From Prevotellaceae bacterium UBA4361 (GTDB lineage Bacteria > Bacteroidota > Bacteroidia > Bacteroidales > Bacteroidaceae), in assembly GCA_002393575.1 (NCBI GenBank), contig DGSN01000041.1:1-14987 (forward strand): DNA of 14,987 bases. Reading direction: 5' to 3'. The position numbers and the translations under genes were made by a program. The notes under the pieces were generated by a model. That model was not told the DNA's origin. It saw only the letters and a program-made list of their open reading frames with translations, and made no database searches. Of the stretch, positions 5,993-13,865 are shown piece by piece. The stretch's first letter is position 1, and each line of letters starts with the position of its first letter.

Positions 5993-8239
5993 ATGATTCA
6001 AGATCTTTGCATCATCATGCTGACAGCTGGCATAACCAGCCTTCTATTCAAATGCCTCAAGCAACCCGTTATCCTTGGGTATATCGTGGCTGGCGTGTTA
6101 GTCGGTCCACACGTCCTCGGCGACTCATGGGTCGGTGAAGAAGAAAGCGTCAAGATGTGGGGAGAAATCGGTGTGCTCTTCCTGTTGTTTGCGATGGGAC
6201 TCGAATTTTCCTTCAAGAAACTGCTTCAAGTGGGCAGTACCGCCATTGTTGCAGCTGGCACCATCGTCATCGGCATGATGGGATTGGGGTTCTTGGTTGG
6301 CCGCCTCTTTGGTTGGGACGAAATGAACTCGCTCTTCTTGGGTGGAATGCTTTGCATGTCATCCACCACCATCGTGTTCAAAGCACTCGACGACATGGGA
6401 CTGCGTGAGCGAAAGTTTGCAAAGATATGTTTGGGAATCCTCGTGGTGGAGGACCTGTTCGCCGTCGTTCTCATGGTCTTGCTCTCATCGATAGCCACAT
6501 CCCGCAGTTTCAACGGCACAGAACTCGCCAACAAAGTATTACTCCTTGTCAGCTACCTCATCTTGTGGTTTGTCATGGGCATTGCCCTACTCCCTACCTT
6601 CCTCCGAAAGTTTCAGAAATACCTCAACGACGAAACACTCACCATCTTCTCCATCGGACTTTGCCTTGGCATGGTGCTTCTGGCAGAAGGAGCTGGATTC
6701 AGTAGTGCATTAGGCGCATTCGTCATGGGTTCCATGTTGGCAGAGACCTTGGAAGCAGAGCGCATCGAGCGCCTCGTAGAACCCGTGAAGAACATCTTCG
6801 GAGCCATTTTCTTCGTTTCAGTTGGCATGATGATTAACCCATCGCAACTGCTTCAATACTGGTTTCCCATCCTCATTCTCACACTCGTTGTCATTTGTGG
6901 ACAGATATTCTTTGCATCTTCAGGAACACTGCTTTCTGGTCAATCGCTTCGCGTGTCCATGCAGACAGGTTTTTCGCTTGTGCAGGTGGGCGAATTTGCC
7001 TTCATCATTGCAAAACTCGGTGAGGACCTCCATGTCACCCAACCATTCCTCTACCCTATTGTCGTGGCTGTCAGCGTCGTCACCACGTTCCTCACACCTT
7101 TAGTCATGAAAGGAGCCATTCCTTCCTTCAACTTCCTCGACAGGCACATGAGTCCGGGCATGAAACTCACGCTTGACAAATATGCCAAGAACCAAAACAC
7201 GGTTACTACGCCCCATGTGTTTAGGCATCTCGTCAAGCAAACACTCGTTCAGATATTCATCTATGTAGTCATCCTCGAATTCATTTACTACCTCTTCTTC
7301 GGCTTTGTAGCCCCTTGGCTCAACAACATCTTGCCTAATGCCATACCAAGCTGGCTCGTAGATGTAGCAGTGATGCTGATTCTCCTTTTCACCGTCTCCC
7401 CTTTCATCTTCCAGATTGTCAATCCACAGAAGCTATCGAAAGAAGAACGAATACTTTGGCGGAGTGGCAACATGCAAAAAGCCCAACTCATCGGTATCAA
7501 ACTTGTCCGCCTCTGTGTGGCAGTCATTCTGCTTGGCTATGGATTCATGCGCGTGTTCTCCATCACGTCGGGTGTCATGGTCATCTTGGCACTCTTCCTG
7601 GTATTGGGTATGTTGATGTCGAGCCGAGTAAGAGCCAGTTCGCAAGCCATCACTGCCACCTTCGAAGCCAACCTCACGGCACGTGAGAAGCGAGCAGAGT
7701 CACGACGAACCGTAAGCCGCAAATTCACAGACTCACTGCTCAACTACGATGTCCACCTCTCCGACTTCGACCTTCCAGCCACATCCAACTTCTGTGGCAA
7801 GTCGCTCATGCAACTCAACATTCGTCCACGTTCGGGTGTCAGCATTGTGCGCATTGTTCGTGGTGGCATCAACATCAACATACCAGGCGGTAAGGTCATC
7901 GTTTATCCTGGCGACAAAATCGTTGTGGCAGGAAGTGATGAACAAATAGCCAAATTCAAGGAAATGCTCGATGCCAGCATTCAGACTGTCAATCCCAAAA
8001 AGGAACGCACACACGTCACACTTGAGCATTTCAACATTTCCAAGGACAATCGTCTCGTTGGCGTTAGCATCAAGGACAGTGGCATACGCGAACAAGCACA
8101 ATGCGTCGTGATATGTATTGAGCGCAACGGAAAACTCATCACCAACCCCGACCCTCAACTCACCTTCGAAGAAGGCGACGTGATTGTGGCAGCAGGCGAA
8201 ACGCTCAGTATCAAAACATTCGTTGAAAGCAATAGCTGA
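5993..8239 (+). CDS. CPA2 cation:proton antiporter with C-terminal RCK_C/TrkA_C domains
   Basis: Predicted 748-residue inner-membrane antiporter, likely exchanging Na+ or K+ for H+. Residues 1-375 form the Na+/H+ exchanger domain: QPVILGYIVAGVLVGP (24-39), the CMSSTTIVFKAL segment (121-132) and an acidic E153-D154 pair in ILVVEDLFAVV, where related transporters carry ion-binding acids. Residues about 412-545 add roughly four more hydrophobic helices not found in short family members. The cytosolic tail has two successive RCK_C/TrkA_C-like domains, about 592-660 (FCGKSLMQLNIR, VYPGDKIVVAG) and 676-742 (LVGVSIKDSGIR, FEEGDVIVAAG). These typically bind ligands or nucleotides and gate transport. 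No RCK_N Rossmann domain is visible, unlike in KefB/KefC. It stands alone, preceded by repeats and followed by a convergent gene. Confidence 0.88.
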   Translation: MIQDLCIIMLTAGITSLLFKCLKQPVILGYIVAGVLVGPHVLGDSWVGEEESVKMWGEIGVLFLLFAMGLEFSFKKLLQVGSTAIVAAGTIVIGMMGLGFLVGRLFGWDEMNSLFLGGMLCMSSTTIVFKALDDMGLRERKFAKICLGILVVEDLFAVVLMVLLSSIATSRSFNGTELANKVLLLVSYLILWFVMGIALLPTFLRKFQKYLNDETLTIFSIGLCLGMVLLAEGAGFSSALGAFVMGSMLAETLEAERIERLVEPVKNIFGAIFFVSVGMMINPSQLLQYWFPILILTLVVICGQIFFASSGTLLSGQSLRVSMQTGFSLVQVGEFAFIIAKLGEDLHVTQPFLYPIVVAVSVVTTFLTPLVMKGAIPSFNFLDRHMSPGMKLTLDKYAKNQNTVTTPHVFRHLVKQTLVQIFIYVVILEFIYYLFFGFVAPWLNNILPNAIPSWLVDVAVMLILLFTVSPFIFQIVNPQKLSKEERILWRSGNMQKAQLIGIKLVRLCVAVILLGYGFMRVFSITSGVMVILALFLVLGMLMSSRVRASSQAITATFEANLTAREKRAESRRTVSRKFTDSLLNYDVHLSDFDLPATSNFCGKSLMQLNIRPRSGVSIVRIVRGGININIPGGKVIVYPGDKIVVAGSDEQIAKFKEMLDASIQTVNPKKERTHVTLEHFNISKDNRLVGVSIKDSGIREQAQCVVICIERNGKLITNPDPQLTFEEGDVIVAAGETLSIKTFVESNS

Positions 8240-8243
8240 ATTT

Positions 8244-8372
8244 GTAAGTTTTTGAGTTTTTGTCTCCTAAAGAAATAGACTAAATATACTAAATTTTTAT
8301 TTAAATTTTGCTGATTTTGCCAATTTCTTTAGGAGACTTCTTTTCACTTTTCACGTAAGTTTTTGAGTTTTT
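8244..8372. repeat. 18-bp direct repeat flanking a 15-bp inverted repeat
   Basis: GTAAGTTTTTGAGTTTTT occurs exactly at 8244-8261 and 8355-8372. Immediately inside the first copy begins GTCTCCTAAAGAAAT (8262-8276), whose exact reverse complement lies at 8323-8337; an AT-rich spacer separates the arms. The layout resembles a very small non-coding mobile element with target duplication, or a terminator hairpin for the antiporter gene. Seventeen bases separate the right arm from the second direct repeat. Confidence 0.7.
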
Positions 8373-8420
8373 ATCAGGGATTTTAAGGATTTAAAGGGAT
8401 TTTTTTCTTCTCTGTCTACT

Positions 8421-8455
8421 CCCCTCGCCTTTTGGAGAGGGGCTGGGGGTGAGGC
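8421..8455. terminator. GC-rich hairpin between convergent genes
   Basis: CCCCTC (8421-8426) pairs with GAGGGG (8437-8442), followed by GCTGGGGGTGAGG. It lies between the ends of the + strand antiporter and the minus-strand acyl ligase fusion, directly after a T-rich stretch (8400-8408) on the + strand. The same word pattern is common as an interspersed repeat in Bacteroidetes. It may stop transcription from both sides; the T-tract position suits the minus strand better. Confidence 0.45.
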
Positions 8456-10984
8456 TTATTTTTCATTCAACTTCTTCGCCACACATTCCTGCACAGCCTT
8501 TGCAATATCATTCTCGTTGGCAAAGCCTGAAGGATCAATCATTGGCAAATAAGTCACTTTGATAGGTTTGCGCGAAGGCATCTTCTGATGCTTTGGCATG
8601 GCATCGAAAGCACCGTCAATGCACACTGGAAGTATCGGGATATTCAGCGCAAGACTGAAAATGGCAAAGGTTGGACGGAACTCGTTCAGCTCGCCATCGT
8701 TCGTGCGGGTACCTTCGGGGAATATCATCAAACTCCTACCGTCGCGCAGCACCTCACCTAATTTCATGATACTGTCCTTCACCTTGTTCATCCTCAGCAC
8801 AACCACACCATGTTTCCGAGCCATGAACTTCGTGAAGCTACCCTTCACATGCTCTTCCTTGGCAAAGAAACGCATATTCCTGAACACGTCTTTCTCGAAA
8901 CCCTGCAACACAAACAATGCGTCAAGATAACTCTGATGATTGGCAGCAAGGATGAACTGCCCATCTCGTGGCACATTCTCCAGTCCAGCCATCTCCATGC
9001 TGAAATACCACTTCATCCACCTGCGACTGCCCTTCACCATCCACCAAATCAGCGGTCCCACTTCGGGCGTTTTCTCCACCTTCGTGTCTTCGCTCAACTG
9101 CTTCTTCCAGTCCACATTCTCCTCGCGCAAATCCATCCTGTGCTGAGTCACGTAGTCAGCCAGTTCTGCTATATTCGCAAAGCCCTGAATCTCGTCTTGT
9201 TCCAATTCCACGCCGAAAGTCTGATCCAAGAAACATTCGAAGCCCACCATGTCGAGCGAGTCGAAGCCAATGTCCGAAATCAAATGATAGCTTGGCAACA
9301 CCTCGATGCCTTTTTCCTTCGCCACATACTCACTGATGCGACGGTATTCATCCGAAGTAGGCCCGCTTTCCTCCACCCTCCGTTCCGAGGTCTTACCACT
9401 CTTGCACTCAGCCACCACGTCAGCCAATTTGAAGCGTTTCAACTTGTCAAGACGAGTGCGAGGCAATTCCCCATCATACACAAACATACCATGCATCTGC
9501 TTGTAGGTCGAAACGCTCTTGTTGAAAGGTTCAATCACCTCTCGTTTCAATGCCGTTTCGAGTTCCAGCACATCTCTTCCTGCTGCCCAAACCGTCTGCG
9601 GACAGATGATGGCTTTCAGCACACCTTCATCCTCCACCACAGCCACTTCCTTCACCCGCACCTCGTCTGCTTCAATCATCTGCTCCAATTCGCCAGGGTT
9701 GATGTTCTTGCCGTTCGACAACACAATCAGCTCCTTCTTTCTACCCGTAATGAACAAGTGGCCTTTTTCATCCAAATAGCCCAAATCGCCCGTGTGAATC
9801 CATCCGTCAGCGTCAATCGTTGCAGCCGTTTCAGCCTCCATGCCATAGTACCCCTGCATCACATTGTCGCCCCTCGCACAGATTTCACCCTCCTTGATGC
9901 ACACCTCGCACGAAGGCAGAGCACGTCCGGCACAAGCAGGAATGAGGTCGTCGGGCCTACTGAACGTAATCATTGGCGCACACTCCGTCATGCCGTAGCC
10001 TTCCACCAGTTCTATACCCAGCGTGCGCATTCCCTTCCAAATGGCAGGGTCCAGCGCAGCACCGCCACTGATGCAAGCCTGCAAGTTTCCTCCCAGCATC
10101 TGGTGAACTTTCTTGAAAACAAATTTCGAAAACTTCACGCTGTCCACCTTCTCACACAGCTTGTAGAGTGTACGAGTCAAGACCGAAGCATCGATTTTCT
10201 TCATGATGCCCTGATACAGCGTTTGCCACAAGCGAGGCACACCCACCATCATGCCAATCCTGCCCATCTGCATCGTTCGCATCAAGTCGGGCGCACTCAT
10301 CGAAGGTGCAATCGCCACACCAGCACCCATATATAGCGGACAAATCATCGTGCCCACCAACGGCAGGACATGATGGAGTGGCAGCAAAACCAATGTGCGA
10401 CGGTCTTTCGTAAAGAAAGGCACATCCTCGCACACCGCCTTCACGTTCGTCATCACGTTGCGGAACGAAAGCATCACTCCCTTCGCATGGCCCGTAGTGC
10501 CCGACGTGTAAATAATCAGTGCCGTCTGTTCCTGTTCAAACTGCAAATCAGCCTTTTCCACATCGTCTGCACAGTCCATCCGCTCATAGTCGTCAATCAA
10601 CAAGCAGTTCGGCGCAACCCCACCATCGTTCTCCACTAACGCCAACGCTTCCTTCACCACCTTCATCCTCCCCTTGCTCGTCCACACCGCATCGGGTTTG
10701 CAGTCGTTCAGGATATACGCCAGTTCTTCCGCCTTCATCTGGGCATCCACAGGCACGGCGATGCAGCGGTTGAGCCAGATGGCAAAGAACGCATACACAT
10801 AGCCTTCGCGGTTCTCACTGAACACCACCACCTTCCGCCGCTGCTCAACAGGCTGCAAAGCTTCCTCGGCAGTACATGGGGGAATGTAGCGTGAAAACAA
10901 AGTGATACGCCGAAGCATTTCTGCGTATGAAATCCGATGGTCGCTCGCAAGAATCGCATCAGAGTGGAAATCCTGAAGTAGCAT
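8456..10984 (-). CDS. Acyl ligase / acyl carrier protein / PlsC-type acyltransferase fusion
   Basis: Predicted 842-residue three-domain enzyme for phospholipid acylation. Residues 1-530 are an AMP-forming acyl-CoA/acyl-ACP synthetase with YTSGTTGHAKGV (159-170), EGYGMTECAP (328-337) and GWIHTGDLGYLD (394-405). Residues about 550-612 are an acyl carrier protein with the phosphopantetheine serine in GFDSLDMV (S576). Residues about 640-842 are a PlsC-like acyltransferase with H683-x4-D688 in ANHQSYLD and FPEGTR (755-760). The likely reaction is ATP-dependent activation of a free fatty acid, loading on the built-in carrier and transfer to a lysophospholipid. E. coli Aas is comparable but has the acyltransferase first and no ACP. 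I chose the start at 10984 because the ATG at 11041 lies upstream of a -7 promoter element (11023-11030), so it would not be transcribed from there. Confidence 0.88.
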   Translation of the reverse strand: MLLQDFHSDAILASDHRISYAEMLRRITLFSRYIPPCTAEEALQPVEQRRKVVVFSENREGYVYAFFAIWLNRCIAVPVDAQMKAEELAYILNDCKPDAVWTSKGRMKVVKEALALVENDGGVAPNCLLIDDYERMDCADDVEKADLQFEQEQTALIIYTSGTTGHAKGVMLSFRNVMTNVKAVCEDVPFFTKDRRTLVLLPLHHVLPLVGTMICPLYMGAGVAIAPSMSAPDLMRTMQMGRIGMMVGVPRLWQTLYQGIMKKIDASVLTRTLYKLCEKVDSVKFSKFVFKKVHQMLGGNLQACISGGAALDPAIWKGMRTLGIELVEGYGMTECAPMITFSRPDDLIPACAGRALPSCEVCIKEGEICARGDNVMQGYYGMEAETAATIDADGWIHTGDLGYLDEKGHLFITGRKKELIVLSNGKNINPGELEQMIEADEVRVKEVAVVEDEGVLKAIICPQTVWAAGRDVLELETALKREVIEPFNKSVSTYKQMHGMFVYDGELPRTRLDKLKRFKLADVVAECKSGKTSERRVEESGPTSDEYRRISEYVAKEKGIEVLPSYHLISDIGFDSLDMVGFECFLDQTFGVELEQDEIQGFANIAELADYVTQHRMDLREENVDWKKQLSEDTKVEKTPEVGPLIWWMVKGSRRWMKWYFSMEMAGLENVPRDGQFILAANHQSYLDALFVLQGFEKDVFRNMRFFAKEEHVKGSFTKFMARKHGVVVLRMNKVKDSIMKLGEVLRDGRSLMIFPEGTRTNDGELNEFRPTFAIFSLALNIPILPVCIDGAFDAMPKHQKMPSRKPIKVTYLPMIDPSGFANENDIAKAVQECVAKKLNEK

Positions 10985-11022
10985 GATGATGAAAGCTTGA
11001 TTGATTTTTGTTTGAATGAGCG

Positions 11023-11030
11023 CAAAGGTA
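11023..11030 (-). promoter_or_regulatory. -7 promoter element for the acyl ligase fusion
   Basis: The minus strand reads TACCTTTG here, a match to TAnnTTTG. About 19 bases further upstream lies a T-rich stretch as a weak -33 element. Transcription would start near 11016, leaving a leader of about 30 nt before the ATG at 10984. This decides against the longer reading frame that begins at 11041. Confidence 0.55.
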
Positions 11031-11118
11031 CTCTTTTTCATTCACAAATAAAAGAAAAACGAAAGAAAAAACCATCGAACGCTCATCATACCATCAACGA
11101 ACGTCCGAAGGAATTGTA

Positions 11119-11152
11119 ACGAAGGTTCAAAAGAACTCAAACGAACCTTCGT
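11119..11152. repeat. Hairpin between divergent genes
   Basis: ACGAAGGTTC (11119-11128) and GAACCTTCGT (11143-11152) are exact reverse complements separated by 14 bases. Short related words (CGAACGTCCGAAGG) lie just upstream. No T-tract follows on either strand, so a terminator role is unlikely. It sits in the roughly 350-base divergent region between the acyl ligase and DUF4199 genes and could be an operator or a repeat remnant. Confidence 0.5.
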
Positions 11153-11265
11153 CAATTTACACAAAGCGAATGCGATTTATGGGATGAAAGCTTACCTCCA
11201 CGATGATTGTCAAAGTAATAATGTGCCAAAGAAAGCGGAGAAGCAAGGATTTTTGTTTTCCTTTG

Positions 11266-11296
11266 TTTGTGGATTGGCATTTTTGATGTAACTTTG
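11266..11296 (+). promoter_or_regulatory. Bacteroidetes-type promoter for the DUF4199-glycosyltransferase run
   Basis: TTTG at 11266-11269 is followed by exactly 19 bases and TAACTTTG at 11289-11296, a textbook match to the Bacteroidetes consensus. Transcription would begin near 11303, about 30 nt before the ATG at 11335. Confidence 0.8.
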
Positions 11297-11334
11297 CATC
11301 GTTTTTTGAACTCTACGCAAAAGACTGATAGAAA

Positions 11335-11934
11335 ATGGAAAATGACAACATAAGAAAGGATGGGAACGACATGCTGAGCAAGTACCGCCTGTTCAGTGCT
11401 TACGCTACGGAGTATGGCACGTTCTTGGGCTTGGCTTGGGTGTTGGTTTTCGTTCTGTACATCTCCAGCTTCCGAACGATGCACCCGCTGCTGATGATGC
11501 TGTCGTGCTTGCTGTTCGTGTCGCTTCCGCTGTTTGGTTTCTATCTGGCTCGACGCTTCAAGAAGCAGATGCCGGAGGACGTGCCAATTGGCTTCGGAAG
11601 GGCATACTGGTTCAGCCTGAGCATGATGCTCTATGCGTGCTTGCTGACGGGAGTGGCTGAACTGGTGTATTTCAAGTACCTGGATCATGGTGCTGTGTTC
11701 AATGCGTTTTATGACTTGCTGAATACTCCTGGCACAGAGCAGACATACAAGCAAATGGGCATGAAGGATGCATGGGCTTCGCTGAAAGAGTCGTTGGACA
11801 TGGTAAGTTCGCTCAGTGCGGTGGACCTCTGCCTCAGTCTCTTCAACCAGAACTTTCTCTTTTCGCTGATTCTGGCTGTTCCCACTGCTTTTTTTGCTAA
11901 AAGAGCCCCCTCCAGCTCCCCCAAGGGGGAGTAA
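11335..11934 (+). CDS. DUF4199 family membrane protein
   Basis: Predicted 199-residue inner-membrane protein with four hydrophobic segments at about 26-45, 50-72, 90-112 and 170-188. The opening Y-A-T-E-Y-G-T-F-L-G segment, the LARRFKK loop after the second helix, and the FGRAYWFSLSMMLYACLLTG segment fit DUF4199, a Bacteroidetes family of unknown function. Genes of this family are often next to the DPM1/GtrB-type glycosyltransferase that follows here after 149 bases, so a link to lipid-linked sugar metabolism is a reasonable inference. It has a strong promoter at 11266-11296. The last residues (RAPSSSPKGE) and the stop codon come from a GC-rich interspersed repeat rather than from conserved sequence. 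Confidence 0.8.
   Translation: MENDNIRKDGNDMLSKYRLFSAYATEYGTFLGLAWVLVFVLYISSFRTMHPLLMMLSCLLFVSLPLFGFYLARRFKKQMPEDVPIGFGRAYWFSLSMMLYACLLTGVAELVYFKYLDHGAVFNAFYDLLNTPGTEQTYKQMGMKDAWASLKESLDMVSSLSAVDLCLSLFNQNFLFSLILAVPTAFFAKRAPSSSPKGE
11904..11931. repeat. GC-rich interspersed repeat with a CTCCCCC/GGGGGAG hairpin
   Basis: The repeat reads AGCCCCCTCCAG, then CTCCCCC (11916-11922) and GGGGGAG (11925-11931). It overlaps the last codons of the DUF4199 gene and adjoins its TAA stop. The same kind of word is common in intergenic DNA of Bacteroidetes, and it may also act as a weak terminator or RNA-stabilising hairpin. Confidence 0.65.
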
Positions 11935-11937
11935 TAA

Positions 11938-12001
11938 CCATCCGGACGGCTTCTACTTGGTAAGTTAAAAATTAAAGTTAAAAATTAATAATGCCATCCG
12001 G
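11938..12001. repeat. Short tandem repeat flanked by CCATCCGG direct repeats
   Basis: AGTTAAAAATTAA occurs twice in tandem (11963-11975 and 11976-11988). CCATCCGG occurs on both sides (11938-11945 and 11994-12001). Further repeated words (ACGCTTCACACTTCACGCTTCAC, in pieces) continue to about 12040. No gene is visible in this gap; it separates the DUF4199 and glycosyltransferase genes. Confidence 0.55.
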
Positions 12002-12083
12002 CTCAATCGCTTTACGCTTCACACTTCACGCTTCACGTTGAACTTATAAACTTAATAAACTCAAGAACTTAGAAACTAACATC

Positions 12084-13034
12084 ATGGATATTTCTGTAGT
12101 AGTTCCACTATACAATGAGGAAGAATCGCTTCCCGAACTGCACGCATGGATTAAGCGTGTGATGGATGAAAACAAATTCAGTTATGAAATCATCTTTGTG
12201 AATGATGGTTCGAAGGACCGTTCTTGGGATGTGATTGAGGAACTGTCGAGAAAGTTTCCCGAGGTGCATGGCATCAAGTTCCGCAGGAACTACGGCAAGA
12301 GCCCTGCTCTGTACCACGGTTTCGCTCGTGCGCAGGGCGACGTGGTGATCACGATGGACGCGGACTTGCAGGACAGTCCTGACGAGATTCCTGAACTTTA
12401 CAGGATGATTATGGAGGATGGCTACGACTTGGTGAGCGGATATAAGCAGAAACGCTATGACCCGCTGTCGAAGACCATTCCGACGAAATTGTTCAACGCC
12501 ACGGCTCGCAAGGTGAGTGGTATCAAGAACTTGCACGATTTCAACTGCGGACTGAAGTCGTACAGGAAGGACGTGGTGAAGAACATCGAGGTGTATGGCG
12601 AAATGCACCGCTACATCCCCTACCTTGCCAAGAATGCTGGATTCGACAAGATTGGCGAGAAGGTGGTGCATCATCAGGCTCGCAAATACGGTAAGACGAA
12701 ATTCGGTCTGAACCGCTTTGTGAACGGTTATCTCGATTTGCTCTCGCTGTGGTTCCTCTCCAGCTTTGGTCAGCAACCGATGCACGTGTTCGGATTCATC
12801 GGTTCGTTGATGTTCATCATTGGTTTCATTGCCGTCATCGTTGTGGGCGTTCTGAAACTGATTGCCTTGTCGAAGGGTGTGTATGGCTTCTTGGTGACTG
12901 ACTCTCCTTATTTCTATATCGCTCTGACGATGATGCTTCTGGGCACCCAGCTGTTCGTGGCTGGTTTCCTCGGCGAAATGATCAGTCGCAATTCGGAAGA
13001 AAGAAACAAGTATCAGGTGGAGAAGGAGGTGTAA
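12084..13034 (+). CDS. Family 2 glycosyltransferase, DPM1/GtrB-like polyprenyl-phosphate type
   Basis: Predicted 316-residue enzyme that should transfer a sugar from a nucleotide sugar to polyprenyl phosphate at the cytosolic face of the inner membrane. The GT-A domain covers about 1-210: VVPLYNEEESLPEL (6-19), IIFVNDGSKDRSW (36-48), the metal-binding DAD (92-94) within MDADLQDSPDEI, and HDFNCGLKSYRKDV. Two C-terminal membrane helices at about 234-258 and 276-298 match GtrB/YfdH-like proteins. Length is typical. The sugar cannot be read from the sequence; glucose, mannose or aminoarabinose-type donors are all possible. It lies in the same direction as the DUF4199 gene and 41 bases ahead of the repeat-initiated lipoprotein frame, so all four genes here may share one transcript. 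No clear Shine-Dalgarno precedes the ATG, as is usual in this group. Confidence 0.88.
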   Translation: MDISVVVPLYNEEESLPELHAWIKRVMDENKFSYEIIFVNDGSKDRSWDVIEELSRKFPEVHGIKFRRNYGKSPALYHGFARAQGDVVITMDADLQDSPDEIPELYRMIMEDGYDLVSGYKQKRYDPLSKTIPTKLFNATARKVSGIKNLHDFNCGLKSYRKDVVKNIEVYGEMHRYIPYLAKNAGFDKIGEKVVHHQARKYGKTKFGLNRFVNGYLDLLSLWFLSSFGQQPMHVFGFIGSLMFIIGFIAVIVVGVLKLIALSKGVYGFLVTDSPYFYIALTMMLLGTQLFVAGFLGEMISRNSEERNKYQVEKEV

Positions 13035-13039
13035 AAGAA

Positions 13040-13296
13040 AATTAAGAATGAAGAATTAAGAATGAAGAATTAAGAATGAAGAATAATATAATGAAGAATG
13101 AAGAAAGGAAAATTAAGAATGAAGAATTAAGAATGAAGAATGAAAATTACACATTCAATGAGCAGAGTAAAACTCATTCTTCATTCGGAGCGAAGCGACC
13201 ATTCTTCATTCTTCATTCGAAGCGCAGCGCTCATTGGCTACGCCGAGCTAAAGGTTCTTCATTCTTCATTCTACATTCTTCATTCTTCATTTTGAT
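13040..13296. repeat. AATTAAGAATGAAG / TTCATTCTTCATTC repeat block forming an imperfect inverted repeat
   Basis: AATTAAGAATGAAG is tandemly repeated at 13040-13053, 13054-13067 and 13068-13081, with further copies to about 13145. From about 13172 the reverse-complement words (ATTCTTCATTC) repeat to about 13296. Between them lie GGAGCGAAGCGACC and GAAGCGCAGCGCTC, which recall other Bacteroidetes interspersed repeats. The two halves can fold into a long imperfect hairpin. The block overlaps the 5' end of the lipoprotein reading frame at 13076. Confidence 0.8.
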
Positions 13297-13855
13297 GCTC
13301 CTCCTGCTGTGTGCTTGCAGTGCGAACAACTGTCCGCTGGAAAGCACGGTGACTTGCAACTATGGGTTCTACGACAGTGAGGGGGTGGCTGTGGAGTATG
13401 AAGACACCATTTCGGTGAGGACGCTTCTGCCTGGCATGAAAACGGTCTATACTTATCGGAAGTTGGGACAAAGAACCGTTGTCTTGGACAAGCGCGACTC
13501 TACGTACATCAAAAATGGCTATACGGAAACGGTGAGTGAAACACGTCGTGATGCCGTGTTGGCGAGCAATGTGCATAATGCGAGTTCGATGAAGATTCAG
13601 ATGAGCTACTATTCGAACTTTGACACTCTCATTTTTGACTACTCCAGCATTTCCAACAAGGACACGGTTTATTTGACGCATGATAGCTATTCGAATGTGG
13701 AACTGCCCGAATGTGGCACGCATCGCTTTCATCATCTGAAGGAGATTCGCTGCACACACTATGGCATCGACCGCATTGAAATCGGCAACCCCGATGTGAA
13801 CTACAAAGGAAACGAAAATGTGAAGGTTTACTTCAATGGAAGTGCTGATTATTGA
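13076..13855 (+). CDS. DUF6452 family lipoprotein with repeat-derived N-terminus
   Basis: Predicted cell-envelope lipoprotein. The conserved part begins at the lipobox LLCA-C81 and continues with NNCPLESTVTCNYGFYD (85-100). It ends with IDRIEIGNPDVNYKGNENVKVYF, landmarks I associate with the Bacteroidales DUF6452 family (unknown function). The usual partner, a DUF6048 protein, follows after 10 bases. The first 73 residues of this frame are translated interspersed repeats. They include FFILHSSFFIL, which now forms the hydrophobic core of the signal peptide, preceded by basic WLRRAKG. The true start is uncertain: in-frame ATGs lie at 13076, 13091 and 13133, all giving an unusually long n-region, and no Shine-Dalgarno decides between them. 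A start at the internal ATG before LLLLCAC would be too short to work as a signal peptide. Confidence 0.7.
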   Translation: MKNNIMKNEERKIKNEELRMKNENYTFNEQSKTHSSFGAKRPFFILHSKRSAHWLRRAKGSSFFILHSSFFILMLLLLCACSANNCPLESTVTCNYGFYDSEGVAVEYEDTISVRTLLPGMKTVYTYRKLGQRTVVLDKRDSTYIKNGYTETVSETRRDAVLASNVHNASSMKIQMSYYSNFDTLIFDYSSISNKDTVYLTHDSYSNVELPECGTHRFHHLKEIRCTHYGIDRIEIGNPDVNYKGNENVKVYFNGSADY

Positions 13856-13865
13856 AAAGAGGAAA

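Noticed and set aside
8810..10336. A 508-codon open frame on the + strand
   Set aside because: It is fully antisense to the acyl ligase fusion, which has clear domains. The peptide is rich in His, Arg and Gln with no motif, typical of a shadow of GC-biased codons.
10985..11041. ATG at 11041 as the start of the acyl ligase fusion
   Set aside because: A good -7 promoter element lies downstream of it (11023-11030), and the extra residues do not belong to the ligase domain.
12108..12785. A 225-codon minus-strand frame
   Set aside because: It is antisense to a well-supported glycosyltransferase.
13040..13145. Possible small Lys/Glu-rich gene from the AATTAAGAATGAAG repeats
   Set aside because: The peptides are just translations of a tandem repeat with frequent stops in the other frames; there is no independent evidence for a gene.
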